DNA from: a virus
Reading direction: 5' to 3' (one strand)
DNA length: 48,851 bases
Virus record (IMG/VR): IMGVR_UViG_3300042868_004298
Location: 1-48,851 of that record
The position numbers were made by a program, and so were the translations under genes. This document shows positions 14,925 to 22,370 of the stretch, one piece after another. Every line of letters starts with the position of its first letter. Positions within the stretch are counted from its first letter, which is position 1. A model generated the notes under the pieces. It worked only from the letters and a program-made list of their open reading frames with translations, did not search any database and was not told where the DNA came from.

Positions 14925-15161
14925 TCATCTTTCCTTTTTTGGTCTTCCTCGTTTCTCAATGTGTGCAGCTTCTTTGGATGCTTTTAACGAAGCTGTCCAA
15001 AGATTTTTCTCCACAATTTTGAGATTCCTTAAGATTCTTCTTAAATCTGTTCCAGTTCTGAAACTTTGTTGTCTAGTATAAAGCACGTTGGTATTGTGTA
15101 AATCTATTAACATAGTTACAAACTTATTATACGTTTCTTTATATTCCTCTAGTGCAGACAT
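14925..15161 (-). CDS. Small protein with C-terminal AT-hook-like motif (78 aa)
   Basis: Starts MSALEEYKETYNKFVTMLID. A helical body is followed by a basic C-terminus ending HIEKRGRPKKER. The RGRPKK core matches the AT-hook, a short motif that binds the minor groove of AT-rich DNA, which would suit this AT-rich genome. It begins 6 nt after the gp46 stop and ends one base before the next ATG, so the genes are probably translated as a unit. A role as a DNA-binding accessory to gp46/47 or as a regulator is inference only. Confidence 0.7.
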   Translation of the reverse strand: MSALEEYKETYNKFVTMLIDLHNTNVLYTRQQSFRTGTDLRRILRNLKIVEKNLWTASLKASKEAAHIEKRGRPKKER

Positions 15162-15167
15162 TTATCC

Positions 15168-16949
15168 CTATGCCTCAATGTAGTCGACGTCATTTGAGTA
15201 ACTGGTAAAACCGTTCTCTTTGATAACTCTAAGAACGTTGTTTACTCGACCAATTAATTCATCCTTGTGTGATATTAAGTATATATTCTTATTTCGTTCC
15301 CTGGCCATCTTCTTTAGAACAGCTAATCCGGCTTCTACACCCGCTGCATCCATACCGGCATCAATCAATTCGTCAATGAACAATAGATTTATATTCTGAT
15401 ATAAGTTTTCCCATACATCACGGAATGCAAAACTTAGTGATAGAATCAATCGATTTCGCTCACCTCGACTTAAATTATCAAAATCTAAGTCTTGACCTAA
15501 CTGAGTAATTTCTACATTTAGATCGTTTAAGAATATTACCTTATGCGGCAATCCTAGTTTGTCGACATAATATCCCAGTCGCTTGTTTAAGTATGTCAAG
15601 TTTTGATCAATGATCTTTTTACGGATAAAACTATCTTTGTTTGTTAACAATTTTAACAAAAATTCTTGATGATCTCGTAATTTAACAAGCTCGTTGATTA
15701 CATCCCATTTGATTTCTTGTATGGCAGTTTTCTTTAACTCTTCAATCTGTTCGTCGTACGGGTTGTGTTCATCACACTTATTGGTTAGTTCTCTTTCTAA
15801 ATTGTCTAAGTTGTTTTTATGTCCTAATGCCTCTGCTTCAGTTTCGTAAAACGTATTAGGTTTAGGCGGCATTTCTCCCGTACCCAATTCCTCTACGATC
15901 TTCTTAAGGTCCTGCGAAACTTTATCAAAGTATTTCATCGCATCGCCTAGATGATGCACAGCGGTAGTGGTCATTTCTTCGTGTTTATGGTCGTGCAGTT
16001 CTTGTTCACATGCGTGACAAGTTTTATTTGCTAGACTTTCTAATTCTTTTTCGTATTTCTTAACAGTTTTTTCAGCTTGCCCGATTGCAGAATCTAATGT
16101 TGCTCTCTGCTTGTTTAAGTTACGTATCTTGGTATTGTTTTCGTCCCAAGTTTTTAATGCAATGTGAGACTGTAGCTCAATTTCAATATCTACACTTTCT
16201 AATTGCAGTATTGCTTTGCCAAAACTTTCAAGATCTTTATCTTTCTTAGTTTCCCATGCTTTGCTTTTGATTACAAGACTGTCAATGCTTTTTTGTACAT
16301 TATCGTTTGCACTCTTTATACTTTCAATCTTAAAAGTTTCTGCCTGAATAGTATCTTTAATTGACTTAACTTCTAATTTTAGTTTTTCTGATTTTTCACT
16401 TAGGATTGTAATGCCAAGTAGCTGCTCAATAACTTCTCGCTGTTCAGCAGCCCGCATTGATAAGAAAGGTTCTGTGTAGGTATTCAGCGCAACTAAATGC
16501 TTAAACATTGTGTGCGACATTTCCAACATAGTGTCAATATATCGTTGCGTTTCTCTGCTGTCACCTTGGCTGTCATCATCATCATTAGCTGATTTTTGCT
16601 GAGCATCGTTGACAAACAGGCGCATAATATTAGGTTTGCGGCCTCGCTCAATGCGATACAACATATTATTCTTTTCAAACTCAACCGTGACTAGCATGCC
16701 TTTGCCGTTAGTCTTATTAATTAAGTTTTCTTTTTTAATGTTTGTTAATGCCTGTCCGTACAGTGCATAACTTAGTGCGTTAACAATAGTTGTTTTGCCA
16801 GTACCATTTCGACTACCGCTGTCATCTCCGCCTAGATCTAAGTTAGCACCTAACACCAATGTTAGTTGCTCTTTGTCAAAATCTACTGCTTGTGTTTGAT
16901 TACCTACTGATAGGAAGTTTTTAACTGTAATATTTTTAAGTTTTAACAT
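15168..16949 (-). CDS. 46: Recombination endonuclease subunit gp46 (Rad50/SbcC-like ATPase)
   Basis: This is the ATPase partner of gp47; the complex resects DNA ends for recombination-dependent replication. Visible are a Walker A GSRNGTGKTT (residues 45-54), a long coiled coil, a zinc hook CHAC near residue 312, the ABC signature LSRGERNRL near 495, and Walker B LLFIDELIDAG near 526, ending with the D-loop and switch region (YLISHKDEL). T4 gp46 has 560 residues; this one has 593. The ATG directly abuts the gp47 stop. The order gp47-gp46 is the T4 order. All catalytic elements look intact. Confidence 0.97.
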   Translation of the reverse strand: MLKLKNITVKNFLSVGNQTQAVDFDKEQLTLVLGANLDLGGDDSGSRNGTGKTTIVNALSYALYGQALTNIKKENLINKTNGKGMLVTVEFEKNNMLYRIERGRKPNIMRLFVNDAQQKSANDDDDSQGDSRETQRYIDTMLEMSHTMFKHLVALNTYTEPFLSMRAAEQREVIEQLLGITILSEKSEKLKLEVKSIKDTIQAETFKIESIKSANDNVQKSIDSLVIKSKAWETKKDKDLESFGKAILQLESVDIEIELQSHIALKTWDENNTKIRNLNKQRATLDSAIGQAEKTVKKYEKELESLANKTCHACEQELHDHKHEEMTTTAVHHLGDAMKYFDKVSQDLKKIVEELGTGEMPPKPNTFYETEAEALGHKNNLDNLERELTNKCDEHNPYDEQIEELKKTAIQEIKWDVINELVKLRDHQEFLLKLLTNKDSFIRKKIIDQNLTYLNKRLGYYVDKLGLPHKVIFLNDLNVEITQLGQDLDFDNLSRGERNRLILSLSFAFRDVWENLYQNINLLFIDELIDAGMDAAGVEAGLAVLKKMARERNKNIYLISHKDELIGRVNNVLRVIKENGFTSYSNDVDYIEA

Positions 16950-17963
16950 TTATAGACTGTTGTAAATTGCTAGTAGAGTTTTTGCATCAATATTGTCTGA
17001 GTCAATGTTGAGTAGTTGCTCTGTTACAATCTGATCAACGCTTTCAAAACTAGCATCCGGGTTATCATCAGTACCGGTTTCGATATTATTTTTTTCTTGA
17101 ATTAGACTAATTTCACGTATATCGTGTTCTTCGACATACGTTTCTTTTATAAAGTTAGCTTCTTCGTAGCTAATATCAATGTCTAAGTTAACTTTTAGGT
17201 ACATCTTAGATTTCATGATGTTATCTTTATCGTCAATTAATTTGCTTAATGACAATGTTCTATACTTCGGAGCATCGGCCCACGACTTAAACGTGGGAAC
17301 ACCGCCCCATTCTAACATCATCATACCTCGATCATCGTCCCAAGTATCTGCAAAGTTATGGGGAAATGCGTTACCAATATACCAAACCTTGCCTTGATTT
17401 TGTCGTTTATGAAAGTGGCCGCTAAACACATAGTCTTGATGAGTAAAATGTTTAGCCTGCAATTCACCATGATCCGGCATTTGTACCATTGCATTCATAT
17501 AGAACAAAGGCAGTTCAAAATGCCCAAACATATACTTGCTTTTAATCTTGCTGATGTTTTTCCATTCGTCACCTACTAGCCAAGGCACTAGGGTAACATC
17601 TCCTTCAGTCATGACTTTATCGACTACAGTCACCCCGGGTATGTGTTTACCGAATGCCGAGCTGTGAATATCTCGTTTATCTTTGTAAAACAAATCGTGA
17701 TTACCCGGAAACCAATAAAAATTCTCAAATGCGTGTCCTAATTTCTCTAGACATCGCATTGATGTATCCAAAGTAATTAAGTTAATTGAATTACGATTGT
17801 GGTGCCAGTCTCCAAGGAAGATTGCTGTTTCGCAACCAGCCTCCTTGGATTCTTGAATAAACCAATCTACAAAATCTTCGCAATCTTGGTTATGAGTTGC
17901 AGAATTTGATTTTAGACCAAAATGTATATCTGTAAAACATGCTACTTTCTTAAAAAATGACAT
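16950..17963 (-). CDS. 47: Recombination endonuclease subunit gp47 (Mre11/SbcD-like)
   Basis: A metallophosphoesterase nuclease. Visible are the motifs TDIHFG (residues 11-16), GDWHHNR (51-57), GNHD (87-90), FGHFEL and SGHFHKRQ, which carry the metal-binding Asp, His and Asn residues. T4 gp47 has 339 residues; this has 337. The C-terminal 80 residues are acidic and should contact the base of the gp46 coiled coil. The start at 17963 has AGGAGAGA upstream. It lies 45 nt downstream of gp55 and directly upstream of gp46, forming a replication and recombination operon. Confidence 0.97.
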   Translation of the reverse strand: MSFFKKVACFTDIHFGLKSNSATHNQDCEDFVDWFIQESKEAGCETAIFLGDWHHNRNSINLITLDTSMRCLEKLGHAFENFYWFPGNHDLFYKDKRDIHSSAFGKHIPGVTVVDKVMTEGDVTLVPWLVGDEWKNISKIKSKYMFGHFELPLFYMNAMVQMPDHGELQAKHFTHQDYVFSGHFHKRQNQGKVWYIGNAFPHNFADTWDDDRGMMMLEWGGVPTFKSWADAPKYRTLSLSKLIDDKDNIMKSKMYLKVNLDIDISYEEANFIKETYVEEHDIREISLIQEKNNIETGTDDNPDASFESVDQIVTEQLLNIDSDNIDAKTLLAIYNSL

Positions 17964-18008
17964 TAGATTCTCTCCTATGTCTAGTGTAACAGATCTTGTA
18001 AAGGTAAA

Positions 18009-18923
18009 TCAAGTGTTTTCTTCTTCATCCTCGATACTAGTTTCTTCAGATTTTGGCATACGTATATTTTTGTATAGTTCTGCTTGACGTGCTGTTTCTT
18101 CGGCAAACTCGGCTTGCGTTTGTCTAGTCAAACTAGGTGTTAGTCCTGCAATTTCTAGTAGGTCGTCTCGAATGTTTTGACTCTTCTTTTCTAAGTTCAA
18201 CACCCGAGTGAAACTATTTGTTACCGCGGCTGTGTAGTAAGCAAATGGATTTTCTGATTTTGATTCATCAAATTGAAGGCCGATTTGCGATAGTTGTAAG
18301 ACTGCCTGTCCCCGCATTTCTTCAACATAAGTATAGCCCCGCCAATTACTGCGCTGTGCATATCGCTCGCTTAGTTTGATATACATCTTACCCAAGTTTT
18401 CGGTAATTCTACCGTGATCTTTGTTGAAACTTCCCCCGTCAATGGTGCCCTTCCAGTGGCTTTTTCCAACGCAAATAAGCTCATCATTTTCGTCAAACTT
18501 CCAATGTTGGAAAGGTGGAAAATTAACTTTTTCGTGGCCGTCAGCTACACTTTTGACAGTCTTCTTGCGTCCCGGCGCCATCGGAATATGATCAAATGTC
18601 ATTATTCTAATAACAACATCTGTTTTGGCAATAGTTTTATAGTCCGGAGTTACTTCGAGAAGTTTTATCTTCTTGTCTCCGCCTAGCCTAGCTGCTACAA
18701 AGGCTTCTAGACCTAATCGTTTTGCTTTAATTCTTTTAGCATCGGCAATGGTTCTAATATTAAGTTTATCTAAACTTGGTAAAATTAAATCATGCTGATG
18801 ATATTCTGGTTTAGTAAAACTACTATATGAGCATTTACTTTTATGAATTTCTGCCAGTAAGTCTCTATTGTTTAAGTATTTTACTTTACGTCCTGTGGAC
18901 AGTGATGTGGTTACAACGGTCAT
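18009..18923 (-). CDS. 55: Late transcription sigma factor gp55
   Basis: The N-terminus has VKYLNNRDLLAEIHKSKCSY and the C-terminal half has NLGKMYIKLSERYAQRSNWR, GYTYVEEMRGQAVLQLSQIG and AYYTAAVTNSFTRVLNLEKK, sigma region-2-like helices of T4 gp55. T4 gp55 has 185 residues. The extra length is an insertion between about residues 45 and 160 containing TDVVIRIMTFDHIP and VNFPPFQHW, which I also associate with cyanophage gp55. gp55 binds host RNA polymerase core and recognises TATAAATA-like late promoters, many of which occur here. It has a strong AAGGAGG site and a sigma70-type promoter upstream. Confidence 0.94.
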   Translation of the reverse strand: MTVVTTSLSTGRKVKYLNNRDLLAEIHKSKCSYSSFTKPEYHQHDLILPSLDKLNIRTIADAKRIKAKRLGLEAFVAARLGGDKKIKLLEVTPDYKTIAKTDVVIRIMTFDHIPMAPGRKKTVKSVADGHEKVNFPPFQHWKFDENDELICVGKSHWKGTIDGGSFNKDHGRITENLGKMYIKLSERYAQRSNWRGYTYVEEMRGQAVLQLSQIGLQFDESKSENPFAYYTAAVTNSFTRVLNLEKKSQNIRDDLLEIAGLTPSLTRQTQAEFAEETARQAELYKNIRMPKSEETSIEDEEENT

Positions 18924-18946
18924 CTATTCGCGACCTCCTTACAGTT

Positions 18947-18976
18947 ATTATAAAGTATACAGATTGATAAAGTCAA
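18947..18976 (-). promoter_or_regulatory. Sigma70-type promoter of gp55
   Basis: On the minus strand TTGACT (18971-18976) and TATAAT (18947-18952) are separated by 18 bp. Transcription should start near 18940, leaving a leader of about 17 nt that holds AAGGAGG (18934-18940) 10 nt before the ATG. This allows expression of gp55/gp47/gp46 by the host holoenzyme before late transcription. Confidence 0.75.
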
Positions 18977-18989
18977 CCTATTAGTTAAC

Positions 18990-19022
18990 TATACACATTA
19001 TTTATTGGGTAAATAGTGTATA
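18990..19022 (+). promoter_or_regulatory. Late-promoter-like box within an imperfect palindrome
   Basis: GGTAAATA (19008-19015) lies 18 nt before the ATG at 19034, with AAGG in the expected leader. It is embedded in a palindrome: TATACAC (18990-18996) pairs with GTGTATA (19016-19022) and ATTTA (19000-19004) with TAAAT (19010-19014). It sits opposite the gp55 promoter and could be a regulatory site. Confidence 0.4.
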
Positions 19023-19033
19023 AGGAAAATATT

Positions 19034-19837
19034 ATGGCAGATAACAAGCCGGGATTTTTAAGCACAATTGGTGACGCCACCATGAGTGTTGGAAGAGGAA
19101 TTGCAGATCAATCCGGATTAACTAGACTTGTTGGTACACTTAGGGAAAGACGTCTTGGTCGAAAGACTGGTGCAGCTCCATCTCCTCCAAATTTTGATGT
19201 TAGGTTTATTGGCACTAAAGATTTTAGAGTAAAGATTAGAGTACCTAGTGAATATCTTTACACACCGGGTATTGCCTACACTGATCATTTATTTGATATA
19301 CAGGGTATTGTATTTCCTTTTACACCAACCATCTCACAAGATTACACTGCTAGCTACGCATCAGTAAATCCCACTCATTCTAACTATGCATTACATTTTT
19401 ATAAAAGCAGTCAAGCTGGTCCAATTTCTATTACTGGAAAGTTTACTGTTCAAAATAACGATGAAGCATACTTGTGGTTGCAGACAACCCACATATTAAG
19501 AGCACTTACTAAAATGAAATTTGGTGAAGATGCTAATGCAGGATCCCCACCACCAGTTTGCAGATTTGATGCCTACGGTGAACAGCAGTATAAAAATGTA
19601 CCAGTTGTAATATCTAGCTTTAGAGTTGATCTACCAGACAGTGTAGATTATTATGCAACTAAGATGGATGATCGGTTCGGCTCCGGAAACAAACCAACCG
19701 GTACTATGGTACCAACAGTATCACAAATTACAGTTACACTATTGCCGATGTACAGTAGAAAAGAGTTATTGGGTCTAAAACAAGTCGATGATTATATCGG
19801 AGGCAGTCCTAACTTAAGAAGAAAAGGATTTCTATAA
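19034..19837 (+). CDS. Baseplate tail-tube cap/initiator protein (gp48/gp54-like)
   Basis: The ATG at 19034 follows AAGGAAAA and is a better start than the in-frame ATG at 19016. The 267-residue protein contains FDIQGIVFPFTPTISQDYTA, SVNPTHSNYALHFYKSSQ, PISITGKFTVQNNDEAYLWL, HILRALTKMKFGED and a conserved end with LLPMYSRKELL. This is the family annotated as gp48 or a baseplate tail-tube protein in marine T4-like phages, proteins that nucleate the tail tube on the baseplate. It opens the rightward baseplate operon and abuts gp53. The choice between gp48 and gp54 cannot be made by eye. Confidence 0.75.
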   Translation: MADNKPGFLSTIGDATMSVGRGIADQSGLTRLVGTLRERRLGRKTGAAPSPPNFDVRFIGTKDFRVKIRVPSEYLYTPGIAYTDHLFDIQGIVFPFTPTISQDYTASYASVNPTHSNYALHFYKSSQAGPISITGKFTVQNNDEAYLWLQTTHILRALTKMKFGEDANAGSPPPVCRFDAYGEQQYKNVPVVISSFRVDLPDSVDYYATKMDDRFGSGNKPTGTMVPTVSQITVTLLPMYSRKELLGLKQVDDYIGGSPNLRRKGFL

Positions 19838-20134
19838 ATGGCAACTTACAAAACTACTAGTCCTTATTTTAGTACTCCTATAACAGACGGATATTTAGAT
19901 ATTGCAGCATTTAGAGATATTCCTAATGAGCCCACCGATATACTTTACGAAATATTAGTGCAACATCAATATCGTCCTGATCTGTTAGCATATGATTTTT
20001 ACGGTGATGTAAAATTATGGTGGGTATTTGCCGTTAGAAATAAAGATATTCTTAAAGATCCTGTGTATGATCTTGTTGCCGGCCAAAAAATAAGAATACC
20101 TCAACTTGATAATTTAAGAGCACTCGGTTTATAA
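19838..20134 (+). CDS. 53: Baseplate wedge protein gp53
   Basis: The 98-residue protein contains PYFSTPITDGYLDIAAFRDI, VQHQYRPDLLAYDFYGDVKL and WWVFAVRNKDILKDPVYDLV, followed by AGQKIRIP, a gp53 pattern with an end resembling a LysM-type loop. T4 gp53 has 196 residues, so this is the short form found in related marine phages, covering mainly the conserved N-terminal domain. T4 gp53 joins neighbouring baseplate wedges. The ATG directly follows the TAA of the upstream gene (TAAATG), and the next gene starts one base after its stop. Confidence 0.88.
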   Translation: MATYKTTSPYFSTPITDGYLDIAAFRDIPNEPTDILYEILVQHQYRPDLLAYDFYGDVKLWWVFAVRNKDILKDPVYDLVAGQKIRIPQLDNLRALGL

Positions 20135-20135
20135 C

Positions 20136-22367
20136 ATGGCAGAACAATCTCCTAATGTAGAAAGAAAAACAACAGATCCAAATCCACGTGCAAGGATAAC
20201 TCCTGGTACAGCACCACAGTGGGTTGCTAATGTTGATATTACTGGAGACGCACCTACTCCAGCTGCCGCGGCCAACAAGTCGGAAAAAATTGAAAAAAAT
20301 ATCTTACACGAGTTTAGAACATTTACTTACAATTTTACTTTAGCAGCATTACCTCCTACAGGACTTACAAATAATTCACAAATTAAAGCTGCAACAGAAA
20401 ATTATGTTATTCTTAAATCTGCTGGTAAAAATCTTAAAGGTATAAGCGGCAGTGGAAAGACACAACAATTTAATGAGAGGAGTCCTGGCCGATTTGACAT
20501 GTTTATTAACAATGTTGAAATAGAAACTATAATGACGGCTAATAATGTTACTAACATGTCAATGGCAACAAAACTGTCATTTGAAGTATATGAACCTATG
20601 AGCATAAACGGTTTTATGGAAGCATTACAAATAGCGGCCGAAGCAGCCGGCAATAAAAATTATATGTCTGCTGCATTTGTATTAAAAATGGAATTTACAG
20701 GATACAAAGATGACGAAACTGGTCCGTCTACTCGAATTACAACACTTAAAGAGGAAGGTACTCGTCATTTTGTTATATTAATAACAAAAGTCGAAGCTAA
20801 AATGGACGAAAACGGTACTCGTTATCAAGTCAAGGCAATTGCAAGAAACGAAGTAGCGTTTTCTGATGATAACGTTATTAAAGAATCTATTCAAATGAAA
20901 GGTGCAAACGTTGTTGAAGTATGCGAATCGTTGATAAAATCCCTAAATCTTGCCTCTGAGCAAGCAGCCAAGGCCGAATCAGCCTCTCAAGATAAATTAT
21001 TTGATTCTTATGAAATTAAGTTTCCTACCCCTGATTGGGCAAGCGGTAACTTTGACTATGACACTCCTTATGAAAAATTTAAGAAAGCTAGAATTCAAGA
21101 GCTTACTAATAATCCCTCCATCTTTACATTTCCTGCACCTGGCTCAGTTAAATCTGCATATGACCAGAATCCCAGCGGACCTGATTACGCCGGCGGCGCA
21201 GCAGGTGGCGGTCGCGGATTTGTAAATCCGCCACTAGTAGTTACTGTTAATAATGACGGAACAGACGCTAAAAAGCAACCAGGCAATGAATCTAACTCGT
21301 ACGATCCTAATATATCTAGTGTAATGTTTGCTAAAGGAGCTAAGATTCCTGACATTATTACAAGTGTTATTAGAGATAGCAAATTTGGTAGAGATATTAT
21401 TGACAACGCTAAAAAAATATCAGACGATCAATTTATAGAATACTTCCACATTTCTGTAGAAATGGAAGTAAAGGACAAATGGAATCCGGTGCTGTTACGA
21501 CCTACTTACATTTATCGATATATTGTATTGCCTTATAAGATGCATATTTCACGATTAGCTTTATACCAAAAAGAATTAAGTACATCGGAACAAAATACTT
21601 TGATTAAAAACTACGTTAGAAGAAAATATGAATATCTATACACAGGAAAGAACCTTGATGTTCGATCATTTAATTTAACATTTAATCATTTATATTTTCA
21701 GGCATTTCCTAGAAGTATGAATAACGCAACGTTTGGCCCACTTGGCGGAGATGATGAAAAAGCTAAGACCGGAGTAGCACTTACTGCAATTTCGGGATCT
21801 AACGAAAAATCCTCACCAACAGTTCCAAGTAGTCCTAGAGTATCTGATCCTAGACGAGCTGATATCGTAGGCCCAGGCGGCAATGCAACTCGACCTGAAT
21901 ATGATTCGTACGATGCGTTGGTTAAAAATATGCATCAAGCAATCTTAGATAATATGAGTATGATTAAGTGTGATTTAGAAATTTTAGGTGATCCTTATTT
22001 CTTATGTACAGGCGGCGTCGGTAATTTTAGACCTAAGATTATTGATCCAACAATTACCGACAACGGAGAAGCTCCGTATCAAGTTCATAATGTTATGGTT
22101 GTTGTAGAATTTCGAAATCCCGAAGACATTGATCCTAATACTGGAATGGTTATTTTTGATAGTAATCGTATTCCGTATAACGGTTGCTATCAGGTTACTA
22201 AAGTCGCATCTAAATTTCAAGACGGTTTGTTTACACAGAGATTAAACTTGGTAAGAATTCCAGGTCAACCCGTCCTTGCTAACGGCAGCGGTGGCCCAGT
22301 TAGCTCTACACCAATCTTTGCCAATCAAACCATTACCACTAACTTTGTTTCTTCGGCCGAAGCATAA
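20136..22367 (+). CDS. Large baseplate hub/structural protein (gp27-like by position, 743 aa)
   Basis: It lies between gp53 and gp5, where a hub protein that holds gp5 is expected. Visible segments are FDMFINNVEIETIMTANNVT, TKLSFEVYEPMSINGFMEAL, VEAKMDENGTRYQVKAIARN and YKMHISRLALYQKELSTSEQ, then YEYLYTGKNLDVRSFNLTFN. This 'beta-domain, variable Gly/Ser/Pro linkers, YxYTGKNxDI' pattern resembles hub proteins of contractile tails, but I cannot show homology to T4 gp27. Two low-complexity linkers (about residues 340-395 and 540-585) separate folded parts. It is much longer than T4 gp27 (391 residues). Confidence 0.6.
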   Translation: MAEQSPNVERKTTDPNPRARITPGTAPQWVANVDITGDAPTPAAAANKSEKIEKNILHEFRTFTYNFTLAALPPTGLTNNSQIKAATENYVILKSAGKNLKGISGSGKTQQFNERSPGRFDMFINNVEIETIMTANNVTNMSMATKLSFEVYEPMSINGFMEALQIAAEAAGNKNYMSAAFVLKMEFTGYKDDETGPSTRITTLKEEGTRHFVILITKVEAKMDENGTRYQVKAIARNEVAFSDDNVIKESIQMKGANVVEVCESLIKSLNLASEQAAKAESASQDKLFDSYEIKFPTPDWASGNFDYDTPYEKFKKARIQELTNNPSIFTFPAPGSVKSAYDQNPSGPDYAGGAAGGGRGFVNPPLVVTVNNDGTDAKKQPGNESNSYDPNISSVMFAKGAKIPDIITSVIRDSKFGRDIIDNAKKISDDQFIEYFHISVEMEVKDKWNPVLLRPTYIYRYIVLPYKMHISRLALYQKELSTSEQNTLIKNYVRRKYEYLYTGKNLDVRSFNLTFNHLYFQAFPRSMNNATFGPLGGDDEKAKTGVALTAISGSNEKSSPTVPSSPRVSDPRRADIVGPGGNATRPEYDSYDALVKNMHQAILDNMSMIKCDLEILGDPYFLCTGGVGNFRPKIIDPTITDNGEAPYQVHNVMVVVEFRNPEDIDPNTGMVIFDSNRIPYNGCYQVTKVASKFQDGLFTQRLNLVRIPGQPVLANGSGGPVSSTPIFANQTITTNFVSSAEA

Positions 22368-22370
22368 ACT

